Positions 17,987 through 25,767 of a DNA stretch of 38,989 nt are shown piece after piece. The translations under genes were made by a program, and so were the position numbers. This DNA comes from Methanocellaceae archaeon UBA148 (GTDB lineage: Archaea > Halobacteriota > UBA148). Each line of letters begins with the position of its first letter. Positions within the stretch are counted from its first letter, which is position 1. The DNA is taken from NCBI GenBank assembly GCA_002495885.1, contig DAHG01000075.1, positions 1-38,989 on the forward strand, written 5' to 3'. A model generated the notes under the pieces. It was not told the DNA's origin. It saw nothing but the letters and a program-made list of their open reading frames with translations, and ran no database searches.

Positions 17987-18504
17987 CAACGCAACGAGAG
18001 CTAGATTTGTTGGTTGATTTAGCAAAATTGCTAAAAAAGCACGGGGCGGATATTTTTGAGTCGCTTGCAGAATCGATTTCGTCACCAGAAATGGCTCAAC
18101 ACTTATCTGGCACCCTAATACAAGTTGCCAAGACGGGACGCACCATTCCAAAAACGAAAATAGAGAAAAGACTAAAACAAGAGCCGTCAATTCCGAAATC
18201 ACTAACTACTCTTAAAAGCGTAGAGCCAGAAAAGTATCAACTTTTGATGAACTTTTATTCTGACTTAACTGAAAAGGCAGTTTTACAATCCCTAAGAGAC
18301 ATTAAGGAATTTGCTATAGGGAGTGGATTACCAGAAGTTCGTGCTAAATCAAGGCAAAAAGCTATTAGTCCGCTTATTAGTTCATTAGTCAAATTCCCAA
18401 ATGAACAGTTGATAACAAAAATTCAATCAGCTAAAAAGTATGACAAGAGCGATCGTAGCTTAGACGGTTGGAGTGATATAATACTGAATAGACAACGAAG
18501 ATAA
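17983..18504 (+). CDS. Hypothetical partner protein of the ParA ATPase, C-terminus altered
   Basis: 173 residues, soluble and mostly helical, with basic stretches (TKIEKRLKQEP, RAKSRQKA) and no recognised domain. The ATGA overlap with parA shows the two were translated together, so it is probably the cognate partner of that ATPase, though it does not resemble known ParB/CopG types by eye. The stop arises inside a perfect 23-bp tandem duplication. Removing one copy extends the frame four codons (ending ...RRLGEK). Loss of parA probably leaves it without function. Confidence 0.6.
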   Translation: MTTQRELDLLVDLAKLLKKHGADIFESLAESISSPEMAQHLSGTLIQVAKTGRTIPKTKIEKRLKQEPSIPKSLTTLKSVEPEKYQLLMNFYSDLTEKAVLQSLRDIKEFAIGSGLPEVRAKSRQKAISPLISSLVKFPNEQLITKIQSAKKYDKSDRSLDGWSDIILNRQRR

Positions 18505-18523
18505 TACTGAATAGACAACGAAG
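18478..18523 (+). repeat. Perfect 23-bp tandem duplication at a gene end
   Basis: Two identical 23-bp copies (18478-18500 and 18501-18523), each starting ATAATACTGAAT. The second copy introduces the TAA that ends the upstream reading frame. It looks like a recent slippage event. Confidence 0.9.
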
Positions 18524-18565
18524 GTTGGGTGAGAAGTAATAGAGAGAGGAAAATTCGGGCAACAT

Positions 18566-18690
18566 CATATAACATGGTGTATACGGCATCGCTTACGCTC
18601 CGCCCAAATTTGGCTTCGCCCAAAACTTCTTTTAAATCGAGGACGTTATATGCAATCGTGACAAAAGGCATATACGGATGGATGTTATAA
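18566..18690. repeat. attC-like imperfect palindrome at the junction of the parA and protease modules
   Basis: CATATAAC (18566-18573) is the exact reverse complement of GTTATATG (18645-18652). A second pairing joins TATAACAT (18568-18575) to ATGTTATA (18682-18689), with inner arms GTATACGGC (18579-18587) and GGCATATAC (18667-18675). The interior shares GCCCAAATTTG and AAACTTC strings with the repeat at 19944-20040. An ORF with a strong ribosome site begins 19 bp after GTTATAA. The layout recalls integron attC R''/L''/L'/R' boxes, but the inner arms pair imperfectly. Confidence 0.4.
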
Positions 18691-18708
18691 TAGGACAAAG
18701 GTGAGAAA

Positions 18709-18888
18709 ATGGTAACTGCAATCACTGAAGAATATAATGAGATAATAAAACGCGCTCAAGAGCAACCGGGAATTGCGGACCTCATGCAGGTATATGGACA
18801 TTACGAGGAATTGTTAAAGCAATCATACGAATATTTAGCAAATATTAGCCCAAAGATCATAATTTCCACTACAAACACAACTTCATGA
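18709..18888 (+). CDS. 59-residue protein paired with the SDH-type protease
   Basis: ATG at 18709 with a GGTGA ribosome site at 18700-18704. The product has 59 residues, runs MVTAITEEYNEIIKRA to ...STTNTTS, and is acidic and helical (VYGHYEELLKQSYEYL). The next gene starts 14 bp later behind its own AGGAG, so the two form an operon. I do not know a named family. The real ribosome site, normal composition and tight coupling make it credible as a partner or regulator of the protease. Frame and stop (TGA 18886-18888) were worked out by hand. Confidence 0.6.
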   Translation: MVTAITEEYNEIIKRAQEQPGIADLMQVYGHYEELLKQSYEYLANISPKIIISTTNTTS

Positions 18889-18902
18889 AGGAGTTGTTTT
18901 AA

Positions 18903-19845
18903 ATGCCGACATGGGGACAAATTCTTGCTGAGTTAAAAAAGGTCGAATCTGAAGGAATCAAACCACCTTTTGATGTAGTTAGGCGAAAATATATTGCCTC
19001 TCTGTATGAACATACAAAAAGAAATACAATTCTTTATATGACTAATTGGACACAACCTGGTATAGCAGCCAATCCAGATATGCTCAGTATAATTGATGAG
19101 GATATTCAAGGTCTAATGGAAGTAGTTTATGGTTTGAGCGGGGCAAATTTAGATTTAATTGTTCATAGCCCTGGTGGCTCTCCAGAAGCTACTGAAGCTT
19201 TTGTTTCTTACTGTTCGTGTTATAATTCCACAGGCAGCGATGTCAGCGGCTACAATGTTGGCATGTTCAGCTAATAGCATTGTGATGGGAAAACATTCGT
19301 CCATAGGTCCAATAGCTCCTCAGTTAATATTACAAACACAATTGGGTAGACAAATCGTTCCTGCACAGGCAATCTTAGATCAATTTGAATTGGCGAAAGA
19401 CGAATGTCAAGATCCAAAAAAACTTGGTTCTTGGTTACCTATACTTGGACAGTACGGCCCAGCTCTTTTATTACAATGTCAGAATGCAATTGATTTGTCC
19501 AACCAACTTGTTTCGGAGTGGTTGGAATCATTTATGTTTTCTGGAGAGAAAGATGCGGATAAAAAATCTACCCAGATTGCTAAATATCTTTCCGATCATA
19601 AGAAATTTAAAACACATGGTAGACACATTGGTAGAGACAAAGCAAAGGAGATTGGACTTATTATCGAAGATTTAGAACAGGACCAGCAATTACAAGACCT
19701 TGTTCTATCTGTATTTCATGCAACCACACACACCTTTGGAGGAACAGGTCCAATAAAGATAATTGAAAATCATTTAGGGAGAGCATTTATTAAACAACAA
19801 CAGATGGTCTTAATTCCGCCAGGTAATATTCCAAAACAAAAATAG
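18903..19845 (+). pseudogene. Serine dehydrogenase proteinase-like (SppA/ClpP-fold) protein, frameshifted
   Basis: The first frame (18903-19274) encodes the N-terminal part through LIVHSPGGSPEATEAFVSY, then goes out of frame. The second frame (productive from about 19215 to 19845) continues RVIIPQAAMSAATMLACSA, which contains the likely nucleophile serine, then the rest of the domain (HSSIGPIAPQ...). Together they give one SDH-type ClpP-crotonase-fold protease of about 310 residues, interrupted near 19205-19220 by a small deletion that removes a few codons and shifts frame. The family resembles SppA-like intracellular proteases and also occurs in mobile and defence contexts. It follows the 59-aa ORF by 14 bp. 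As written, it cannot make the full protein. Confidence 0.82.
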
Positions 19846-19943
19846 ACATGCCTATCTGTAAAAAAGAATGAATTGTATGCCTTTTGCTTTGCTCACGACT
19901 CTTCGGTCGCTCTCGCTCCCTTGTTCTCGCTATCGCTCGGAGC

Positions 19944-20040
19944 GTATAACAGGCGGATATCTGGCTCATTTCATTGCACTCGTTCGCCCAAATTTGCTCC
20001 GCTTCGCTCCGCAAACTTCAGATATCCGCGACCGTTAGGC
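19944..20040. repeat. attC-like structured site
   Basis: GTATAAC (19944-19950) can pair with GTTAGGC (20034-20040) with one mismatch and one G-T pair. Inside, GCGGATATCTG (19953-19963) and CAGATATCCGC (20019-20029) form a perfect 11-bp stem, separated from the outer boxes by short unpaired AG and GACC. A variable loop contains a further TTTGC...GCAAA hairpin. The total of 97 bp, the GTTRRRY-like 3' box and the unpaired spacer match an integron attC. The extrahelical bases that normally mark strand choice are not evident, and no integrase is nearby. Confidence 0.45.
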
Positions 20041-20048
20041 GAAACCTG

Positions 20049-20146
20049 ATGGACGTTCCATTCATGAAATATTCGATGAAAATGAAATTTTTGACAGAAT
20101 AACGAGATTATGGCGTAGATTCAGAAAAAGGAATCCAATAGCTTAA
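20049..20146 (+). pseudogene. Frameshifted micro-ORF just after the attC-like site
   Basis: ATG at 20049 reads MDVP and then shifts. In another frame the sequence continues IHEIFDENEIFDRITRLW and ends ...KRNPIA at TAA 20144-20146. One missing base near 20060 would restore a 32-codon ORF. It starts 9 bp after the GTTAGGC box, as a cassette gene would. The family is unknown and the call is tentative. Confidence 0.35.
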
Positions 20147-20159
20147 AAGATGGCCCGCC

Positions 20160-21368
20160 TTAAAGCCCTTCGGGCCTTTCACCCAACCTGACGATCACCG
20201 TTTTCTCTTCCTCGCCACGCAATAATGTTAATTTTATCTCCTCTCCAACCTTGTGACTCCATAGCATTTTTATCAACCTTGTATCTACGGTTACTTCCTC
20301 ACCCTGGAAACTAATGATGATGTCATCAACCATCAGACCTGCTTGATCCGCAGGACTTCCCTCTTGCACACTTAGGATCACAACACCGGTAGTCCTTTGA
20401 TAACCTTCTTGAGCTGCAAGATCAGGGGTTACCGTTCTGAAACCAACCCCTAACCATGGACGGATGACCTTGTGGGGGGGAGTTATTAGGGCATCTGAGA
20501 CTGGCTTTGCAGTGTTGGCACTTATGGCAAAGCCAATGTTCTGAGCCCCACCAGAAAGCGTATTAATACCAATTACTTTGCCGTCCAAACTCAGCAGAGG
20601 GCCTCCGCTGTTTCCTGGATTGATGGCAGCGTCGGTTTGGATTAAATCATAATAGGGGGCGCCATCTACCACCGTAGAGCGCTCGGTATTGCTCACCACG
20701 CCTAGAGTCGTAGTCGGACCGCCTTCAAGTCCCAACGGGTTGCCGATGGCTATAACCAAATCTCCGGGTCTTAGTTGGGAGGCATCACCAAACTCGGCAG
20801 TAGGGAAATCTCCTTCTATTTTAATCACTGCCAGATCTGTCATTGGATCAGTGCCTATAAGCCTGGCATCGAAGGTCCTGGAAAAATCAGGGAGTGTCAC
20901 CTCCAGATTAGTAGCATCCTCCACTACGTGATTATTTGTCAATACGTATCCGTCTTTGGTGATTATAACCCCGGATCCGGATGCATGTTGAGTCGTCCTC
21001 CGCCCATAGAAGTCCTGTGTCTCGACTTCAGCCGAGATGAATACCACAGCAGGCTGTACTCGTTGCACTATATCTGAAATAGCCAAGGACAGCATCATCG
21101 GATCAGGGGGGGCTGGTTGTTCTTTCTGAAGTTCTTTCTCTTCAAGTTCAGTAATTCTTGTTCCCTGCGACTCTATGACTTCTTTCAATTCAGCAATTTC
21201 AGTACGGAGTTCATCAATATCCTCCTCCGTAACCGAAGCTATCGGTGTTGATAATTCCTCAGAGACATTAGGTTCGGGCACATCAGTTACGGTTTCTCGA
21301 ATACAACCCAAACTCGCCAAAACTACTAGTAGAATAATAAGAACCGCAACTTGAGTTTTCTTTCTCAT
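20160..21368 (-). CDS. htrA: HtrA/DegP-type serine protease with PDZ domain, predicted lipoprotein
   Basis: 402 residues. A lipobox LASLGC puts lipidated Cys22 at the end of a hydrophobic signal. An acidic linker and a coiled coil (about residues 49-83) follow. The trypsin-like domain has triad H147 (TNNHVVED), D178 (MTDLAVIK) and S254 (NPGNSGGPLL). One PDZ domain occupies about residues 305-400 (RPWLGVGF, GSPADQAGL). It should act outside the cell membrane as a quality-control protease or chaperone for surface proteins. The coiled coil between anchor and protease is unusual and suggests oligomer spacing. The gene is monocistronic with GAGG before the ATG. Confidence 0.94.
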   Translation of the reverse strand: MRKKTQVAVLIILLVVLASLGCIRETVTDVPEPNVSEELSTPIASVTEEDIDELRTEIAELKEVIESQGTRITELEEKELQKEQPAPPDPMMLSLAISDIVQRVQPAVVFISAEVETQDFYGRRTTQHASGSGVIITKDGYVLTNNHVVEDATNLEVTLPDFSRTFDARLIGTDPMTDLAVIKIEGDFPTAEFGDASQLRPGDLVIAIGNPLGLEGGPTTTLGVVSNTERSTVVDGAPYYDLIQTDAAINPGNSGGPLLSLDGKVIGINTLSGGAQNIGFAISANTAKPVSDALITPPHKVIRPWLGVGFRTVTPDLAAQEGYQRTTGVVILSVQEGSPADQAGLMVDDIIISFQGEEVTVDTRLIKMLWSHKVGEEIKLTLLRGEEEKTVIVRLGERPEGL

Positions 21369-21464
21369 AATGCCTCTATCATTCTTTCAGCACCACATCT
21401 CTTTTCTTTCATTATATGATATAACTAAACTGGCTGCAATAAACAGGATAACTAACCATTGCAT

Positions 21465-22604
21465 TTATTTATTGAGTGTGGATTTATCCCTGATCGGATC
21501 TATTTCTATCAACTCATACTCCATTTCACCAAGTCCGAGTTTTTTTGCCGCATCTAACTGATCTGAGGAGTGGACCCAACCATACATCCCATGGAACTTG
21601 TCATCTGCATTTTGAGCCATTGAATCTGCTATTACGGGAGCTTTGTTCACCATATCGACAGATGCCTTATCTATCGCAAGTATGTCATCTGAGGCCAGAA
21701 TGCCCAAATCTGGCACTATCGCATTATCCGAGTAAGGACAGCAATCGCAGTGCGGCGTTATATCAAGCAAGAAGTTTACATATTTGATGTTCTCTTTTCC
21801 AACCAAATCTAAAACTGCTTTGGCACAATCAACGAATCGCTCGGAGAGGTCTTTCGACGAGGCCCACTTGAAAGATATGGCACCCTCCTCACACACTTCA
21901 GCACATCCCTGGCATCTGATGCATTTCTCAACGTCAACCTTCCAGTCAATTATGGCGTCAACAGGACATATCTTTACACATGCTCCGCACTCAGTGCAAT
22001 TGTCGTTTATGTTGGGAGGGGAATAGATGTGCGCATCATATTTGGAGGTTTTAGCTACGCACCCGATGCCTATGTTTTTGAGTGCACCGCCAAATCCTGC
22101 GTTCATATGCCCCTTAAAATGAGCTAAGGAAATGACTTTGTCTGCCTCGGCAATTTGTTTCGCCACGTATACTTTTTTGAGCTGTGAGCCGTCAACGCTA
22201 ACTTCTACACAATCAAATCCTCTCAGACCGTCTGCAATTATGATCGGTGCAGACAGCGTTTGATGTGTGTAGCCACTCGCCTCTGCTGCCTCGATCTTAC
22301 TCAAAGCAAAGCATTGTTCCCGAAGCATTCCAAGTCCTGTCGTCTCTGTCACAAAAGGTTCCCCTCCTTTTGCTTTGACCATTTGTGCAACCTTACGGAT
22401 GAACATCGAGCGCAATGATTTGGTCGTTCCACGGATGCCGAAGTGCATCTTTAGGGCTATGATTTCGCCCTTCTCGATGTCTTCTAAAATTCCACTCATA
22501 TTTAAAAGCCGATCTAGCTTGTTAACACCACTCAGACTTGGTTGATACCATTTATGGGGCTCCTTAACAGGCGCCCTTGAGCTTGTGAAATAGACCTTTG
22601 ACAT
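21465..22604 (-). CDS. DUF362 protein with two 4Fe-4S ferredoxin motifs
   Basis: 379 residues. An N-terminal DUF362 region (KMHFGIRGTTKSLRS, ETTGLGMLREQ) is interrupted and followed by two clusters, CTECGACVKICP (about residues 199-210) and CIRCQGCAEVCE (about 222-233). The C-terminus returns to DUF362 sequence (HCDCCPYSDNAIVPDLGILASDD). DUF362 proteins are widespread in methanogens and clostridia. They probably bind a metal centre or mediate electron transfer, with no settled reaction. The gene is monocistronic, divergent from the RPA operon. Confidence 0.88.
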   Translation of the reverse strand: MSKVYFTSSRAPVKEPHKWYQPSLSGVNKLDRLLNMSGILEDIEKGEIIALKMHFGIRGTTKSLRSMFIRKVAQMVKAKGGEPFVTETTGLGMLREQCFALSKIEAAEASGYTHQTLSAPIIIADGLRGFDCVEVSVDGSQLKKVYVAKQIAEADKVISLAHFKGHMNAGFGGALKNIGIGCVAKTSKYDAHIYSPPNINDNCTECGACVKICPVDAIIDWKVDVEKCIRCQGCAEVCEEGAISFKWASSKDLSERFVDCAKAVLDLVGKENIKYVNFLLDITPHCDCCPYSDNAIVPDLGILASDDILAIDKASVDMVNKAPVIADSMAQNADDKFHGMYGWVHSSDQLDAAKKLGLGEMEYELIEIDPIRDKSTLNK

Positions 22605-22735
22605 TGAACCAAGCTAACTAAGCAAAGCAACATACAAAACGTTAACGGTAGGGGGCAGATATCCAGATCATCGAATATATAATGTAATGTAATATCAACG
22701 TTAGTTTTATTTGTCGTGGTGGCGACCTATAACAC

Positions 22736-23641
22736 ATGGTAAGGGATATAGCTGAACAGCTTAAAGTTCGCTTTTCTGAAATGGGCTTAGAAGTGCCGTT
22801 AGAGGAGATTGAGAAGAAACTGGATGAGTTGATCAACGGATTCCGGGTCCCAGTAGAGGAGGCGAAACGAAGCGTTTTAAGCCAATATGCAAAAGAGCGT
22901 AAGAGCGCTGACCTCGTAAAGGTCAAGGACATCCAGAGCGAGGGGCGATGGATCTCCCTTAAAACGAAAGTGGTGCAACTATGGCCATCAGAGAGTAAGT
23001 TGATCGCACAATCCGGTCTGATCGGAGATGATACCGGGATCATTAGATTTGTTAGCTGGATAAAATCTGACCTGCCACCTGTGGAGGAGGATAAGTGCTA
23101 CATGCTCAAGAATGTGGTGACCGACGAGTGGCAAGGACGGTACAGCGTAAAATTGACAAGAAGCACCGAGATCGTTCCGCTGGAGGAGGACATAGAGGTC
23201 AGCTCTCTTGTGGAGGAGTTCGTGGGTGCAATCGTCGATATACAATCCGGATCCGGCTTGATCAAGAGATGTGAATTCTGCAACCGGGCTCTCTTAAAAG
23301 GATCCTGCGGAGAGCATGGAAAAGTCGATGGTTCGTATGACCTGCGGATAAAAGGAGTGATAGACGATGGCAAGATCGTACAGGAGATACTCCTGAACAG
23401 AGAGATTGTCGAAAATTTAATTGGCATCACCTTGGATGAGGCAAAGAAGATGGCAGTCGAGGCACTTGACCAATCACTGGTTCTAGATGCGTTCCAGGAG
23501 AGATTGATAGGACGATATTTCAGCATCAAAGGTCCCAGGGTTGGTCGCTATATCTTGGTAGAGCATATAACAAGTGCGCCAAAAATATCAGATAAAGAGG
23601 TTACGGAATTGATCAAGGAATCGGAGGCTTTAGGATGTTGA
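22736..23641 (+). CDS. Replication protein A-like ssDNA-binding protein (OB fold plus zinc finger)
   Basis: 301 residues. A helical N-terminus (about 1-60) is followed by an OB fold (about 62-150; WISLKTKVVQLWPSESK, GLIGDDTGIIRFVSW). A zinc finger with C179, C182, C191 and H194 (CEFC...CGEH) precedes a C-terminal domain. This is the short euryarchaeal RPA type that coats single-stranded DNA in replication and repair. It overlaps the next gene by 7 bp, forming a three-gene operon with a COG3390 protein and a B3/B4 protein. Confidence 0.9.
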   Translation: MVRDIAEQLKVRFSEMGLEVPLEEIEKKLDELINGFRVPVEEAKRSVLSQYAKERKSADLVKVKDIQSEGRWISLKTKVVQLWPSESKLIAQSGLIGDDTGIIRFVSWIKSDLPPVEEDKCYMLKNVVTDEWQGRYSVKLTRSTEIVPLEEDIEVSSLVEEFVGAIVDIQSGSGLIKRCEFCNRALLKGSCGEHGKVDGSYDLRIKGVIDDGKIVQEILLNREIVENLIGITLDEAKKMAVEALDQSLVLDAFQERLIGRYFSIKGPRVGRYILVEHITSAPKISDKEVTELIKESEALGC

Positions 23642-24228
23642 GCAGAGAGGTTGCCAAGCGGGTTTTTGCACGGGAGTTCGGAGAGGCCAATATGGCTTTT
23701 AAAGAGCAGGATGACCAATATGCGCCTCAGTATCTGTTGACCCCAACCGGCGCCAAATGCAATCGCATACTCTTCGTGGGCACGCTGATCGAGAAAGAGG
23801 ATATCGGAAATGATGTAGAATATTGGCGTGCACGGGTGGCAGACCCCACAGGTTCATTCCTGATCTATGCCGGCCAATACCAGCCAGAAGCAGCACAAGC
23901 CTTATCCAGCATAGATCCGCCCCAGTTCGTCGCTGTGGTTGGCAAGCCAAATACGTACGAAATGGGTGGTGGTGAGATCGTCACATCAGTTAGACCCGAA
24001 AGGATACATATCGTGGATGCAGATACCTACGATCTGTGGATTCTCGAGACTGCGAGACAAACGCTCCAGCGCCTCAAACAATTGAATGAAGGGGGCGAGG
24101 ATGCGACTAAAGCAAAGGAGCATTATTCCCCAGACATAGGGCACTACAAGCAAATGGTACTGGAGGCTCTCAAGACGATCAGCAAATGTGGGGAAAAAGT
24201 AAGCTTTATTGACCTGTCAGATATTTGA
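23635..24228 (+). CDS. RPA-associated protein (COG3390-type OB-fold)
   Basis: 197 residues. An OB-fold core is visible (LFVGTLIEKEDIG, YWRARVADPTGSFLIYAGQYQP, FVAVVGKPNTYE), followed by a helical C-terminus (about 140-197). The family is always encoded next to archaeal RPA and acts with it on single-stranded DNA. Its ATG lies inside the RPA stop region (7-bp overlap), so expression is coupled. Confidence 0.87.
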   Translation: MLSREVAKRVFAREFGEANMAFKEQDDQYAPQYLLTPTGAKCNRILFVGTLIEKEDIGNDVEYWRARVADPTGSFLIYAGQYQPEAAQALSSIDPPQFVAVVGKPNTYEMGGGEIVTSVRPERIHIVDADTYDLWILETARQTLQRLKQLNEGGEDATKAKEHYSPDIGHYKQMVLEALKTISKCGEKVSFIDLSDI

Positions 24229-24230
24229 AT

Positions 24231-24911
24231 ATGAATTTCTATTTTGATCCCAAGGTAAAAGAGAGATTCCCCGGTCTAAAAGTCTGCATCGGATCTATCT
24301 CTGGCATGCATACTGCCAAAGGAGACATGGAAGAATTGAGAGAATCCGTATTCGCCAAAGTAAGGGAGAAGTACTCACTTGAGGACCTGAAGGATGTGAA
24401 CATCTTCAGGGCATACAGGGATTTTTTCTGGAATATCGGCGTAGATCCGACAAAAGTCCGACCAGCAGGTGAGGCTTTAATCCGCAGAGTTCTCAGGGGC
24501 AGCCCTATACCGAAAATCAATCCCATCGTGGATGCATACAATCTGTCCTCCATAGAAACTGGTATCGCACTGGCAGCATTCGATGAGAGCCTGGTCAGGG
24601 GTGACTTGACCATGAGGTTTGCCGAGCCAGGAGAGATGTTCACCGGAATAGGGATGGATGAGCCGATGGGGCTAAGAGGTAATGAGGTAGTACTTTCAGA
24701 TTCTGAGGATGAGAAGCTAGTTGCAATCTATCCCTACAGGGATGCTGATAGTACGAAGGTGACCGATGAGACCGAGAACGTTATATTGCTTTCATGCGGA
24801 GTTCCAGGAATAGAGGATGACCTATTGGAACCTGCTATTATTACTGCCATCGATTACATCACCAGGTTTTGCGGAGGAGTGAGTGAATACGTGCTTAAGA
24901 CCACCTTGTAG
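24231..24911 (+). CDS. Stand-alone B3/B4 domain protein (phenylalanyl-tRNA synthetase beta-like, COG3382)
   Basis: 226 residues from the ATG at 24231; a TTG at 24225 overlapping the previous stop is the only earlier start. The sequence carries the B3/B4 fold landmarks RAYRDFFWNIGVDPTKVRPAGEALIRRVL and KINPIVDAYNLSSI. In PheRS this fold edits mischarged tRNA. Free-standing members are thought to act in trans or on other amino-acid or nucleotide substrates. Its place as third gene of an RPA operon is curious, since the two functions have no known link. It runs convergently into the next gene with a 17-bp overlap. Confidence 0.83.
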   Translation: MNFYFDPKVKERFPGLKVCIGSISGMHTAKGDMEELRESVFAKVREKYSLEDLKDVNIFRAYRDFFWNIGVDPTKVRPAGEALIRRVLRGSPIPKINPIVDAYNLSSIETGIALAAFDESLVRGDLTMRFAEPGEMFTGIGMDEPMGLRGNEVVLSDSEDEKLVAIYPYRDADSTKVTDETENVILLSCGVPGIEDDLLEPAIITAIDYITRFCGGVSEYVLKTTL

Positions 24912-25224
24912 CCACAAAATCGGCGATGATCCCATACACAGTGCCAAATGCAACCAAGGTCAAACCACCGCTTAGGCCAGAGGGTATTCCGATTGCTATG
25001 CTTACAACGGCTCCAATGATCGCTCCCCTCAATATGGGATGCATTTTTATTTGATCCGCAATTCCTATCACAAAACCCAGCAATACCCTGTTGTATACTA
25101 TGGATGCCAAAATCAGCATCTCAAATTGACCGGGATATTTCCAGGCAGCCCCAGAGGCACAGAATATTCCGCATAACAAACCGATGGCTGTTGCGATAAT
25201 TATTCTTTTAGCGTTCATAGACAT
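24895..25224 (-). CDS. Small integral membrane protein, unknown
   Basis: 109 residues, mostly hydrophobic, with three or four predicted helices (about 6-26, 38-58, 66-105) rich in Gly and Ile. Repeated motifs such as GAIIGAVVSIAIG suggest a pore or channel-like or packing role, but I recognise no family. The start is ATG 25224 or 25218. Its 3' end overlaps the B3/B4 gene by 17 bp on the opposite strand. Confidence 0.65.
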   Translation of the reverse strand: MSMNAKRIIIATAIGLLCGIFCASGAAWKYPGQFEMLILASIVYNRVLLGFVIGIADQIKMHPILRGAIIGAVVSIAIGIPSGLSGGLTLVAFGTVYGIIADFVATRWS

Positions 25225-25287
25225 CCCAGATTAATTATTGAAATTAAGCGATATTTAAGCGTTGTTAGATTTCAAAAAAAGCTGAAG

Positions 25288-25644
25288 TTATTTTTTCCTC
25301 CTCATAACGTTTTGTTCTAATCTTTTATTGTAAAATTCTGTTATTTGTTTTCCAAAACGTGTTCCTTTTTTCATTTCCTTGTTACAATAAACCCCTAAAC
25401 GTAAAATCGTCTTTAATTCCTCTGGTTTGTAAAACCATCTTAATCGGTTACACTCGTAGCAACAGGGTAAAAAATTATCCATATCACATTTACCTCCGTA
25501 TGCATGAGGAACAACATGATCTGCTGTCCATCTTTCTTCTCCTTCTATCGCACAACCGCAAAAATGACAATGACCTTCTGTTTTTTCGAAGATTTTCTTT
25601 CTCTGTGTTTTTGTTAAATTAATTCTTTTAACCATGTTTTTCAT
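25288..25644 (-). CDS. HNH endonuclease
   Basis: About 118 residues from ATG 25644 (a TTG at 25653 is open but less likely; GGGAG precedes). The HNH core is complete: zinc cysteines in CHFCG, ADHVVPHAYGG with the catalytic His, DNFLPCCYECNRLRW with the second CxxC and Asn, then a basic C-terminus. Short HNH enzymes of this kind nick or cleave DNA and are found in mobile elements, restriction systems and intron or phage contexts. The gene is in an AT-rich patch unlike its surroundings, suggesting acquisition. Confidence 0.87.
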   Translation of the reverse strand: MKNMVKRINLTKTQRKKIFEKTEGHCHFCGCAIEGEERWTADHVVPHAYGGKCDMDNFLPCCYECNRLRWFYKPEELKTILRLGVYCNKEMKKGTRFGKQITEFYNKRLEQNVMRRKK

Positions 25645-25767
25645 TATTAACAATCTCCCTTATCTATTAAATTTAATTTAACAAAACTTTAAAATTTTTA
25701 AAAAAGAAAATTGAAACGCCAAACAAACAATTAATAGGCGATATAGTAGCAGAGACGAAATAATTGC

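Larger units (their letters stand above)
17036..20146. mobile_element. Decayed accessory block with attC-like boundaries (possible archaeal gene-cassette array remnant)
   Basis: Between intact housekeeping genes lie three small modules: parA plus partner, a 59-aa ORF plus protease, and a micro-ORF. Each follows a GTTATATG or GTTAGGCG box (17036, 18645, 20034). The intervals between boxes are 1609 and 1389 bp, cassette-like lengths. The two internal junctions hold structured repeats sharing GCCCAAATTTG...CTTCG...AAACTTC. Every module carries frameshifts or a duplication. No integrase is present. The cassette reading is inference; a generic intergenic repeat family is the alternative. Confidence 0.4.
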
